Below are positions 36,232 through 44,274 of a stretch of 64,000 bases of DNA, in pieces. Within the stretch, counting starts at the first letter, position 1. Each line of letters starts with the position of its first letter. The stretch is from Sphingomonas sp. PP-CE-3G-477 (GTDB lineage: Bacteria > Pseudomonadota > Alphaproteobacteria > Sphingomonadales > Sphingomonadaceae). The notes under the pieces were generated by a model. It worked only from the letters and a program-made list of their open reading frames with translations. It did no database searches and had not been told where the DNA came from. The position numbers and the translations under genes were made by a program. The stretch covers positions 868,001-932,000 of the forward strand of contig NZ_QAOF01000001.1 in assembly GCF_003050745.1 (NCBI RefSeq), written 5' to 3'.

Positions 36232-36460
36232 GTCATGCCGGGCTTGTTCCGGCATCCAGGGTGCCGCGGATCGAAGCTCAGTCGGAACGCGGTAAGACTG
36301 CCCTGCCACTACCCATTCTTCCACGAAAGCGGGGTGTGAGAGCTACGTACGCCATTGCTCGTAACCCTGGGCCCCGCTTTCGCGGGGGAACTAGCGTCGG
36401 ATACTCTTGCGGTTTGTGGAGTGTGCGGCGCGGTGGATGCCGGAACGAGCCCGGCATGAC
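36232..36460. repeat. MITE-like element bounded by 27-nt inverted repeats
   Basis: Arms 36232-36258 and 36434-36460 are inverted copies with one mismatch (core ATGCCGGGCTTGTTCCGGCA), separated by 175 nt. Inside is a family C hairpin with 11-nt perfect arms at 36324-36334 and 36372-36382 (CGAAAGCGGGG). The element lies in the 457-nt gap between the convergent GH31 and GH29 genes. No coding frame in the gap resembles a protein. Confidence 0.75.
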
Positions 36461-36502
36461 AGGGTTTGTGCGGCGGACGTTCTGTCCCTCACCACCAGAA
36501 GA

Positions 36503-36612
36503 CCCCCACCCCGGCGAAGGCCGGGGCCCAGTTGGGGGACGGCGGTAACAATACGGATCGCTTCGTTACCGCGACCTTTCCAACTGGGCCCCAGCCTTCG
36601 CCGGGGTGGGGG
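36503..36612. repeat. Long palindromic repeat, family B, copy 2
   Basis: The 33-nt arms 36503-36535 and 36580-36612 pair with one mismatch, and an inner stem (GCGGTAAC with GTTACCGC) extends the structure. The arms are almost identical to the copy at 21114-21221, 15 kb away, while the centres differ. It ends 43 nt before the convergent GH29 gene stop. Confidence 0.85.
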
Positions 36613-36654
36613 TTTTGTTGGAATGGTATCTCGTCAAATTGGCGGGCGGCGGAC

Positions 36655-38280
36655 CTAGACCAGCCTACGCCCCTCCAACTTCAGCACCGGCACGAACCGC
36701 CCGCGCGTATTCGGCGGCATTGTCACATGCAGGCCCTTCGCGTCCTGCCGATGCGCGATCACGCCGCCACCGAGCAGCGTCACCCGCTCGACCACGCCAC
36801 CATTCACCGTCCGTGCCAGCGAGCCGATCGTCGCCGCACCCTCGGGCCAACCAAGGAACATCGCGTACAGCGCGGCCTTGTTGGTCGTGAACCGGATGTC
36901 CCGCGCGGTGAACGGCTTCACCGTTTCGTTCTGCATCCCCGTCGGCAGGATCGTCGGACCTTCGCCATAGCGCCGCCACGGTCGCGAGCCGAAGATCGCT
37001 TCGCCATTGATCGCCACCCAGTCGGTCATGCCGTCGAGGATGTGCTCGACCTCGCTGTCGATCGAGCCGTCGCCCGGTTGCGGCACCGACAGCAGCAAAT
37101 TGCCGTTCTTCGACACCACGTCGGCGAGCCGCTGGATCACCTCGGGCGCGCTCTTGTAGCTTTTGTCGCGGAGCCGGGCGACATTGTAGAACCAGTCGCC
37201 GAGGCAGGTGTCGGTCTGCCACGGTTCGTCCCAGATATGGTCGGTGAACCCGCGCTCGACGTCCTCGACCAAGCCGAAGCGATGCGCCGGCTGGATCTTC
37301 TTCGCGGTGAGGACGACGTCGATCTTGCCGTGCCATGCGATCGAGCGGTTGTAATAGTCGGCGACGGATTCGAGCCCGATCGGCCCGAACGGCAGTTCGT
37401 AATCGTCGAAATAGACCATGTCCGGCTTGTACTTGTCGATCAGGTCGGTCTGGCGGAGCAGCCACTTCGCGGCATAGCCGGGTGCATCCTTGGGGCCGTG
37501 CTCCATCCACTGACCATCATTTGCTTCATGCCACGCGTTCATCGCCGCGATGCTGTCGACCCCGTCGGGTGCAGCCATGTGCGCGCCGGTGTAGAGATGC
37601 TGCGGATCGAGGTCGTCCCACCATTTTCCCGCGCCGTCCGCTTTCCGGAGCGTCGACGCGTCGTAGCGGACGCCCTTCAAAGGCCCGGTCGGATCATAGG
37701 CGTAGCCGGTCTGGTACCAGTGCCAGGCGTGCGCGGCATGGTTCGAGACGCCGAACTTCAGCCCCGCCTTCCGCGCGGCCTTCTCCCAGATACCGACGAC
37801 ATCGCGCTTGGGCCCGACGCGCAACGTGTTCCAGTCGTGATAGCGGCTGTCGTAGCAGTCGAGATTGTCGTGATGGCAGGCGAGCGACATGATGTATTTC
37901 GCGCCGGCCTTCTTGTAGCGTTCGATCAGCGCGTCGGCATCCCAGCGGTCCGCGGTCCAGCGGTTCATGATGTCCATCATGCCGGTCTTCGACGGATGGC
38001 CGTACGTCTTGAGATGATGCTCGTACATCGGATGGCCCTGCATATACAGGAAGCGGCCATACCAATCGCCTTGCTCGGGCACCGCCTGCGGCCCCCAGTG
38101 CGACCATAGCCCGAGCTTCGCATCGCGGAACCAGTCGGGATAGCGATACGCGTTGACCAGCGACGACCATTCGGGCTTCACCGGCCCGGCGGCGTGTCCC
38201 ATCGGACTCTGCGCGACCGCGCCACGCGCCGCGCCGAGCGCCGCTATGCCGGCAAGAACCGACCGCCTGCTGAAATCCAT
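36655..38280 (-). CDS. GH29 family alpha-L-fucosidase, Tat-exported
   Basis: The product has 541 residues. The N-terminus carries a twin-arginine signal (SRRSVLAGIAALGAARGAVAQ). The GH29 barrel is recognised from WFRDAKLGLWSHWGPQAVPE, YIMSLACHHDNLDCYDS, KPDMVYFDDYELPFG (whose Asp pair holds the probable nucleophile), DIWDEPWQT-like aromatic segments and NGNLLLSVPQPGDGSID. The C-terminal 100 residues form a beta-sandwich. It should release L-fucose from xyloglucan or other plant glycans. In Cellvibrio and Xanthomonas xyloglucan loci this step is usually done by GH95, so a GH29 here would be a substitution. It lies 9 nt behind the SGNH gene in the same operon. Confidence 0.83.
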   Translation of the reverse strand: MDFSRRSVLAGIAALGAARGAVAQSPMGHAAGPVKPEWSSLVNAYRYPDWFRDAKLGLWSHWGPQAVPEQGDWYGRFLYMQGHPMYEHHLKTYGHPSKTGMMDIMNRWTADRWDADALIERYKKAGAKYIMSLACHHDNLDCYDSRYHDWNTLRVGPKRDVVGIWEKAARKAGLKFGVSNHAAHAWHWYQTGYAYDPTGPLKGVRYDASTLRKADGAGKWWDDLDPQHLYTGAHMAAPDGVDSIAAMNAWHEANDGQWMEHGPKDAPGYAAKWLLRQTDLIDKYKPDMVYFDDYELPFGPIGLESVADYYNRSIAWHGKIDVVLTAKKIQPAHRFGLVEDVERGFTDHIWDEPWQTDTCLGDWFYNVARLRDKSYKSAPEVIQRLADVVSKNGNLLLSVPQPGDGSIDSEVEHILDGMTDWVAINGEAIFGSRPWRRYGEGPTILPTGMQNETVKPFTARDIRFTTNKAALYAMFLGWPEGAATIGSLARTVNGGVVERVTLLGGGVIAHRQDAKGLHVTMPPNTRGRFVPVLKLEGRRLV

Positions 38281-38289
38281 CTTCTGTCC

Positions 38290-39105
38290 TTACCGACCGA
38301 GGGTTTTCGCGATCGCGGCGCGCGCGAGCGGCTTCATTACGGCATAGCCTTGTGGCGTCGGGTGGACACCGTCGGTTGCATAGCCGGGCTTCATGCCGCC
38401 ATCGGGCCCTGCAAGCGCGGCGTGATAGTCGACATAGGTGAAGCCGTTCTTCGCGGCATAACCGCGCAGCCACGTGTTGAACGCGACGATCTGCGGCGCA
38501 GGCTTCATCGCCGGGCTCCAGGGAAACGCGGCGGCGGGAGGGATCGAGGCGAGGATCACCTTGATGCCATGCGCGCGCGCGAGTTCGGCCATCGTCATGA
38601 TATTGCCCTGCACGGTCTCGATCGTCGCCGCGCCGGTATTGCCCGCGATATCGTTGGTGCCCGCCATGATGTGGACCGCGCGCGGTTTCAGCGCGAGCAC
38701 GTCGGCGCGGAAGCGGACGAGCATCTGCGGTGTGGTCTGGCCGCTGATCCCACGATCGACGAGGCCGCCGGTGAACAATGCGGCATCCGCGCCGATCCAG
38801 TTGTCGGTGATCGAATCGCCCATGAACACTACGCGCACCTTCCCACCCGAGCCGAGCAGCGCTGCGTTCTGTGCGGCGTAGCGGCAGAGCTGGGCGAAAT
38901 CGCGCGTCAGCATGTGCAGTTTCCACCGCTCCCAGCCGGTCCCGTCGGTCGGCCTGGGGTGGATCGGGCAGGGATCCGCGACGATCCCGACCGGATCACC
39001 GGTGTAAGGATCGCCTGGAATCCGGGTTTGCGCGATACTGGGTTGCAGCGCGCAGCCCGCGAGCAACGACGCGCATACCGCACGTAGCAATCGTGTTTTG
39101 ATCAT
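38290..39105 (-). CDS. SGNH/GDSL hydrolase, lipoprotein-like (possible carbohydrate acetylesterase)
   Basis: The product has 271 residues from ATG 39105. An in-frame TTG at 39123 is less likely. The N-terminus has a hydrophobic segment with a lipobox-like LLAGC, so it may be a lipoprotein. The four SGNH blocks are present: GDSIT with the catalytic Ser, RGISGQT (Gly), MAGTNDIAG (Asn) and DGVHPTPQG (Asp and His). This form resembles acetylesterases and acylhydrolases linked to polysaccharide loci. Xyloglucan galactose residues are often O-acetylated, so a deacetylase role is a reasonable inference. It is transcribed with the GH29 gene, divergent from the TonB receptor gene. Confidence 0.85.
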   Translation of the reverse strand: MIKTRLLRAVCASLLAGCALQPSIAQTRIPGDPYTGDPVGIVADPCPIHPRPTDGTGWERWKLHMLTRDFAQLCRYAAQNAALLGSGGKVRVVFMGDSITDNWIGADAALFTGGLVDRGISGQTTPQMLVRFRADVLALKPRAVHIMAGTNDIAGNTGAATIETVQGNIMTMAELARAHGIKVILASIPPAAAFPWSPAMKPAPQIVAFNTWLRGYAAKNGFTYVDYHAALAGPDGGMKPGYATDGVHPTPQGYAVMKPLARAAIAKTLGR

Positions 39106-39459
39106 ATGCTGCCGTTTCCCCAAACCGTTTCATGTCTGACAATCTCCGAAGATGACGGAGTTTAATCTATTATAACCAAAAGTTACGGCTACCATCGACG
39201 CTATACTCTATCCGAGGGGAGTATCCCGAGAGGAATCCCTCTTCACAACCGCAAACTTCGTGATATGACAAATTAAGGCCGTTAGCGCTAACGCTAGCTC
39301 AAGAGGTCGAAGGAGGGAACGGGCAGGGTCGTCGATCCGAGCCGTACCATCGAAACTTGACGCGGGACTCCGCGTACCCGGAACGCAACTGCCCCGGGAA
39401 GCAATCGGCGGCGACACGGCAGCGTGGCGTGGTCAATCGATGTGTTGAAAGGGTTTGTC
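39106..39459. other. Divergent control region between the SGNH gene and the TonB receptor
   Basis: This 354-nt gap with raised AT content (for example around 39165-39275) has no gene. It contains the best copy of the shared operator-like palindrome at 39281-39292, placed about midway between the two divergent start codons, so one site could regulate both operons. A candidate -35/-10 pair cannot be chosen with confidence. Confidence 0.6.
39281..39292. promoter_or_regulatory. Perfect palindromic LacI-family operator candidate
   Basis: GTTAGCGCTAAC is a perfect 12-bp palindrome with central CG and is the best match to the consensus GKKAGCGNTAMC shared by the xyl operons. It lies 168 nt before the receptor start and 176 nt before the SGNH gene start. 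Confidence 0.65.
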
Positions 39460-42300
39460 ATGTTCGTCCGTTCGCAGCGCGAGATCGCGCTCCGTCTGCT
39501 CACCGGGTCCTCCGCCGCCGTGCTGGCCCTGAGCCTGACGCCAGCCGCGTTCGCGCAGGATGCAACGCCTGCTGCTCCCGTTGCTGCTGCTCCGGCTGCC
39601 GAACCACAAGCGTCACCCGATGCGCAGGCCACCAGCGGTGCGGTCGCCGCACCGAGCGGCGATTCCGGCCAGCCCGTCGAGGCGGCCTCGGCCCCCGGCG
39701 GCGACGACATCGTCGTGACTGGCGTCCGTGCCAGCCTGCGCAGCGCGCAGGCGATCAAGCGCAACTCCGACCAGATCGTCGACTCGATCGTCGCTGAAGA
39801 CATCGGCAAGCTGCCCGATCGCAACGTCGCCGAAGCCTTGCAGCGTATCTCGGGCATCCAGATCCAGCGCAGCTACGGCGAAGGCAGCAGCGTCGCGATC
39901 CGCGGCCTGACGCAGGTCCGCACCGAGATCAATGGTCGCGACAGTTTTACCGCCAGCGGTAGCAACGGCCTGAGCTTCGAGGACGTGCCGTCCGAGCTTC
40001 TCGCCGGCGTCGACGTCTACAAGAACCCCGCGGCTGACATGATCGAGGACCAGATCAGTGGCACGATCAACTTGCGCACGCGCAAACCGTTCGACTTCGA
40101 CGGCTTCCGTGCTTCGGCCAGCGTCACCAACAGCTATTTCGACCTGTACAAGAAGAGCAAGCCATCAGGTTCGCTGCTGCTCAGCGACCGCTGGGATACC
40201 GGCATCGGCGAGATCGGCATCCTGGTCGACGTCGCGTACCAGAAGACCGCATTCCGCCAGGACGTGATCTCGACCGAGCCGTTCTACACGCTGAATCCGG
40301 CCGTGGCATCGGACGCCGCGACGTTGGCGGCGCTCGGTCGTACCGGTCAGGTGACGACGTTGCCGCACGGTACCGGCATCGGCCAGACGCTCGGCGATCG
40401 GCGGCGCTTCGGCACCGACGTCTCCATCCAGTGGCGCCCGACCAGCACGCTGGAGTTCACCGGCGAAGTGCTGCGTTCGGACTATAAGTTCCAGTGGCAG
40501 GACTATAGCTATTTTGCGTACACCGGCGGCGATGCGATCACGCCTGCGGCTGGCGCGGCATTCACCTACGCACCCAATGGCGATTTCCAGAGCGGAACCT
40601 TCGCCAACGTGCCGACCGCGTCGAACACCAGCCTGACCCGGCGGCATTCGATTACGACCGATTATTCGCTGAACGGGAAATGGACGCCGTCCTCGAAGCT
40701 GACGATCACCGCCGATGGTCAGTATGTGCGCGGCACGACCAAGAACCTGCGCTCGATCGTCTCGCTCGCGTCGTCGCCGGTGACGCTGTACCAGGATATT
40801 TCTGGGACGATCCCGATCGTCAACATCACCAACGCGACCAGCCTGACCGACCCGAGCCAGTATAGCGTCGGCTATTATCTCGATCATATCGATCGTTCGA
40901 CCGCCACCGACAAGACCGCGCGGCTCGACGTCGAATACAAGGTCGGCGACGGCTTCCTCCAGTCGATCAAGGTCGGCGGTCGCTTTGCCGATCGCAAGAA
41001 CAGCACGCAGGATGCCGGCTATCGCTTCGTGTATGTCGGTCGCGCGATCGGCGATGGCGATCAGGAGCAGGCCAATCTGAGCGATTTCTTCCGCGGCAAT
41101 GCCGACCTGTTCGGCAACGTCCTGGCGTTCCCGGCGGCGACCACGCTGGATTACGACGCGACGCTGAAGCAGCTCCAGATCGATTCGAAGGTTGCCTATG
41201 TCCCGAGCAGCCTGAACGAGCAGAGCCAGAAGACCTATACCGGCTATGCGACCGCCAAGTTCGCGGCGAACGCTCTGCCGATCCCGATCGACGGTACGCT
41301 TGGCCTGCGCGTCGTCAAGACCGAGCTGAACACGTCCGGGTTCATCGAGAACCGCACGTATAATCCGGCCACTGGCACCAACAACGATCCGACCACGACG
41401 CCGGTCAGCTACGATCAGAGCTACACGTCGGTACTGCCAAGCGCGAACATCCGCATCCACCTGACCGACAAGCTTCAGGCTCGCGTGGCGGCATCGAAGG
41501 CGATCGCCCGCCCGACCTTCAGCCAGCTGAATGCAAGCGTGTCGTTCTCGGAACCGGGCCGCAACGCCGATGGCTCGGTCGTTTCCGGTCCCTACACCGC
41601 GACCTTCGGCAATCCGTTGCTCAAGCCGTTGAAGGCCGATCAGCTCGACGGATCGCTGGAATGGTATTTCGCCAAGGCGGGATCGCTGACCGGTGCGGTA
41701 TTCTACAAGAAGGTCCGGAATTTCATCCAGACCGTGTCGGTCGACCAGACGATCACCTATCCGAACGGCAATGCGTACGACTACCGCGTGACCACCTCGG
41801 CGAATGGCGACAAGGGCACGATCAAGGGCTTCGAGGTCGCGTACAACCAGTTCTTCGATTTCCTGCCCGCGCCGCTCGACGGCTTCGGCGTGCAGGCGAA
41901 CTTCACCTATGTCGACAGCAAGGCCCCGAGCCCGCTGGCGGCCGATACGTCGGGCAATGCCGTTTCGGTGCCGCTCGAACTGCTGTCGAAGTACAGCTAC
42001 AATCTCGTCGGCATCTACGAGAAGGGCAAGCTGTCCGCGCGTGCGGCGTATAACTGGCGCAGTAAATACGTGATCACGACCGCCGGCAACGGCACCGGAT
42101 CGCTCCCCGTGATCAACAAGGGCTTTGGTCAGCTCGATGCGTCGGTGAACTACAACGTCACCGATCACTTCTCGCTGGGCGTCGATGGTACCAACCTGCT
42201 CGACACTCGTCGCGCGACCTATTTCGGCGTCGAGACGCGGCCGCGCGACGTGCAGTTGAACGATCGCCGGATCAGCGGGACCGCGCGCATAACCTTCTGA
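39460..42300 (+). CDS. TonB-dependent receptor (Xanthomonas/Caulobacter type)
   Basis: The product has 946 residues from ATG 39460, with AAAGGG upstream. A signal peptide (LLTGSSAAVLALSLTPAAFAQ) is followed by an Ala/Pro-rich stretch of about 55 residues and the TonB-box-like DDIVVTGVRASLRSAQAIK. The plug domain contains ISGIQIQRSYGEGSSVAIRGL. The C-terminal barrel ends in GTARITF with the aromatic terminus of outer-membrane proteins. Receptors of this subgroup take up oligosaccharides. The divergent SGNH/GH29 operon and the shared operator suggest xyloglucan-derived oligosaccharides as cargo (inference). A strong terminator follows, and tonB-exbB-exbD genes lie 15 kb downstream. Confidence 0.93.
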   Translation: MFVRSQREIALRLLTGSSAAVLALSLTPAAFAQDATPAAPVAAAPAAEPQASPDAQATSGAVAAPSGDSGQPVEAASAPGGDDIVVTGVRASLRSAQAIKRNSDQIVDSIVAEDIGKLPDRNVAEALQRISGIQIQRSYGEGSSVAIRGLTQVRTEINGRDSFTASGSNGLSFEDVPSELLAGVDVYKNPAADMIEDQISGTINLRTRKPFDFDGFRASASVTNSYFDLYKKSKPSGSLLLSDRWDTGIGEIGILVDVAYQKTAFRQDVISTEPFYTLNPAVASDAATLAALGRTGQVTTLPHGTGIGQTLGDRRRFGTDVSIQWRPTSTLEFTGEVLRSDYKFQWQDYSYFAYTGGDAITPAAGAAFTYAPNGDFQSGTFANVPTASNTSLTRRHSITTDYSLNGKWTPSSKLTITADGQYVRGTTKNLRSIVSLASSPVTLYQDISGTIPIVNITNATSLTDPSQYSVGYYLDHIDRSTATDKTARLDVEYKVGDGFLQSIKVGGRFADRKNSTQDAGYRFVYVGRAIGDGDQEQANLSDFFRGNADLFGNVLAFPAATTLDYDATLKQLQIDSKVAYVPSSLNEQSQKTYTGYATAKFAANALPIPIDGTLGLRVVKTELNTSGFIENRTYNPATGTNNDPTTTPVSYDQSYTSVLPSANIRIHLTDKLQARVAASKAIARPTFSQLNASVSFSEPGRNADGSVVSGPYTATFGNPLLKPLKADQLDGSLEWYFAKAGSLTGAVFYKKVRNFIQTVSVDQTITYPNGNAYDYRVTTSANGDKGTIKGFEVAYNQFFDFLPAPLDGFGVQANFTYVDSKAPSPLAADTSGNAVSVPLELLSKYSYNLVGIYEKGKLSARAAYNWRSKYVITTAGNGTGSLPVINKGFGQLDASVNYNVTDHFSLGVDGTNLLDTRRATYFGVETRPRDVQLNDRRISGTARITF

Positions 42301-42328
42301 TCTTCTCTTTCACCGTCTCTCCCACGAC

Positions 42329-42360
42329 TGGCCGGATCTCACGATCCGGCCATTTTTTTT
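42329..42360 (+). terminator. Rho-independent terminator of the TonB receptor gene
   Basis: Stem GGCCGGATC (42330-42338) pairs with GATCCGGCC (42343-42351), with loop TCAC. One more T-A pair extends the base, and eight T follow. It lies 29 nt after the stop codon and is a textbook terminator. Confidence 0.95.
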
Positions 42361-42386
42361 GTACGTCGGGATTTCGGGAAAGCGGT

Positions 42387-42463
42387 TGGCGCGCCCGGAG
42401 GGGTTCGAACCCCCGACCGAGGAGGTAGAAGCTCCTTGCTCTATCCAGCTGAGCTACGGGCGC
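42387..42463 (-). tRNA. tRNA-Arg (anticodon TCT)
   Basis: The minus strand reads a full cloverleaf. The acceptor stem is GCGCCCG with CGGGCGC, the D arm holds GCTC-AGCTGGATA-GAGC, the anticodon stem is AGGAG/CTCCT around CTTCTAC (anticodon TCT, reading AGA), and the T arm is GGGGG-TTCGAAC-CCCTC. The discriminator base is G and the CCA end is encoded (42389-42387). The gene is 77 nt including CCA. Confidence 0.97.
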
Positions 42464-42515
42464 GCGCTGCGGCGACGACTAGCGCGGATTGTGCGGGCTT
42501 GGAACCTCGATCATA

Positions 42516-43280
42516 ATGTCGGTCATGGATATTGGTACGGATCACGCGCAGGGGGCGAAGCCGGTTGCCGCGAGCGCAGTCGGCGGCTCGCAGTTTCGCT
42601 ATTTCGATTTCGTGATGGCGGCGTTCGTCACGATCCTGCTGCTGTCGAACGTGATCGGCGCGGGCAAGCGCGCGGTGATCGACCTGCCGTTCCTCGGTGC
42701 GTGGCCGTTCGGCGCGGGCATTCTCTTCTTTCCGGTCAGCTATGTGATCGGCGACGTCCTGACCGAGGTGTACGGCTATGCGTACGCACGGCGCTGCATC
42801 TGGGCGGGGTTCGGCGCGATGCTGTTCATGGTGTTCATGTCGGCGGTCGTCGTCGCGTTGCCGCCCGACGCTGGGTGGACCGGGCAGGCGGCGTACGAGT
42901 CCGTTTTCGGACAGGTACCGCGGATCGTGTTCGCGTCGATCTGCGCGTTCTGGGTGGGGGAGTTCGCCAACAGCTTCGTGCTCGCGCGGATGAAGATCTG
43001 GACTCAGGGGCGGATGCTGTGGACGCGGACGATCGGGAGTACGATCGTGGGGCAGGCGTTCGACAGCCTGATCTTCTACCCGCTCGCCTTCTACGGCGCG
43101 CCGGACTGGCCGGTGGAGGCGATGCTGATGGTGATGGTCAGCCAGTTCTTGCTGAAGGTGTCGTGGGAGGTGTTGCTGACGCCGCTGACCTATTTGGCGG
43201 TGGGCTGGTTGAAGCGGCGCGAAGGGGTCGATGTGTATGACCGGGGGACGGACTTCTCACCGTTCCGGACCCGGGTTTGA
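42516..43280 (+). CDS. Queuosine precursor transporter (YhhQ/VUT family)
   Basis: The product has 254 residues from ATG 42516, with an alternative ATG at 42525. It has six or seven membrane helices with the family motifs LLLSNVIGAGK, FPVSYVIGDVLTEVYGYAYARR and FWVGEFANSFVLARMK. Family members import queuosine precursors such as preQ0 or preQ1 for tRNA modification. Whether this organism makes queuosine de novo cannot be told from the window. The gene converges on purQ across hairpin-forming repeats. Confidence 0.9.
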   Translation: MSVMDIGTDHAQGAKPVAASAVGGSQFRYFDFVMAAFVTILLLSNVIGAGKRAVIDLPFLGAWPFGAGILFFPVSYVIGDVLTEVYGYAYARRCIWAGFGAMLFMVFMSAVVVALPPDAGWTGQAAYESVFGQVPRIVFASICAFWVGEFANSFVLARMKIWTQGRMLWTRTIGSTIVGQAFDSLIFYPLAFYGAPDWPVEAMLMVMVSQFLLKVSWEVLLTPLTYLAVGWLKRREGVDVYDRGTDFSPFRTRV

Positions 43281-43299
43281 CGCCTCGACCTTGACTGCT

Positions 43300-43370
43300 C
43301 TCCCGCGCACGCGGGAGTCCAGGGTTACGGTCGATGTGGGTGGTATCCTGGGCCCCCGCTTTCGCGGGGG
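43300..43370. repeat. Paired hairpins, family C repeat, between convergent genes
   Basis: Hairpin 1 is CTCCCGCG/CGCGGGAG (43300-43307 with 43310-43317) and hairpin 2 is CCCCCGC/GCGGGGG (43353-43359 with 43364-43370). The outer segments TCCAGG and CCTGGG also pair. The element lies 9 nt before the purQ stop and 19 nt after the transporter stop, so it probably ends both transcripts. Confidence 0.7.
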
Positions 43371-43378
43371 AACAAGGG

Positions 43379-44047
43379 TTAGGCGCTGACGGCTTCGAGC
43401 AGGCCCTCAAACAAACGCCGGCCATCGGTGCCACCGTGTGCCGCTTCGATGCGACGCTCCGGGTGTGGCATCATGCCAAGCACGTTGCCCTTGTCGTTCA
43501 GCAGCCCAGCGATGTCGCGCGCGGAACCGTTGACGCTCTCCGCATAACGGAACGCTACGCGGCCTTCGCCTTCGAGGCGGTCGAGCGTTTCGGCGTCGGC
43601 GAAGTAGTTGCCGTCGTGGTGCGCGACCGGGAAGGAGACGCGTTCGCCGGCCGTGTACCCCGATGTGAACGTCGAGCTCGCAGTCTCGACGGTCAGCGCG
43701 ACATCGCGGCAGACGAAGTTCAGCCCCTCGTTGCGCATCAGCGCGCCGGGCAGGAGCCCCGCCTCGGTCAACACCTGGAAGCCGTTACAGACACCCAGCA
43801 CGGGCAAGCCCTTGCCAGCCTGCTCGACGACCGCGCGCATGATCGGCGACCGTGCCGCGATCGCGCCCGAGCGGAGGTAGTCGCCATACGAGAAGCCACC
43901 GGGGACCGCGACCAGGCCAACGTCCGCCGGCAAGTCCGCATCACCGTGCCAGACCATGAGCGGCTTGACCCCGGTCACCGCTTCCAACGCGACGGCGATG
44001 TCGCGGTCGCAGTTGGAGCCGGGGAAGACGATGACCGCAGTTTTCAT
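43379..44047 (-). CDS. purQ: Phosphoribosylformylglycinamidine synthase, glutaminase subunit
   Basis: The product has 222 residues. ATG 44047 overlaps the purS stop as ATGA. It is a class I glutamine amidotransferase: [27 protein letters not shown], nucleophile Cys87 in LGVCNGFQ, and the His-Glu pair in MMPHPERR near the C-terminus. It delivers ammonia to PurL, with PurS as adapter, in step four of purine synthesis. The order is purC, purS, purQ. purL is not in the window. Confidence 0.97.
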   Translation of the reverse strand: MKTAVIVFPGSNCDRDIAVALEAVTGVKPLMVWHGDADLPADVGLVAVPGGFSYGDYLRSGAIAARSPIMRAVVEQAGKGLPVLGVCNGFQVLTEAGLLPGALMRNEGLNFVCRDVALTVETASSTFTSGYTAGERVSFPVAHHDGNYFADAETLDRLEGEGRVAFRYAESVNGSARDIAGLLNDKGNVLGMMPHPERRIEAAHGGTDGRRLFEGLLEAVSA

Positions 44048-44274
44048 GCGCGCTCGACCCGGTAATTCTCGATCACCGTGTTCGCGAGTAGCTTGCGGCA
44101 CATGCCGTCGATCGTCGCGTCGTCGGTATCGTCGGCGACTTCCAGTTCGATCAGCTTGCCCTGGCGGACGTCCTGCACGCCGTCGAAGCCGAGGCTGCCG
44201 AGCGCGTGGTGGATCGCCCGGCCCTGCGGATCGAGCACGCCGGGCTTCAATGTCACGAAAACCTTGAGTTTCAT
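44044..44274 (-). CDS. purS: Phosphoribosylformylglycinamidine synthase, PurS subunit
   Basis: The 76-residue product has the normal size for PurS. It opens [20 protein letters not shown] and includes [19 protein letters not shown], the family signature. It forms a dimer that bridges PurL and PurQ. The ATG directly follows the purC stop and the stop overlaps purQ, so the three genes form a tightly coupled operon. Confidence 0.97.
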   Translation of the reverse strand: MKLKVFVTLKPGVLDPQGRAIHHALGSLGFDGVQDVRQGKLIELEVADDTDDATIDGMCRKLLANTVIENYRVERA

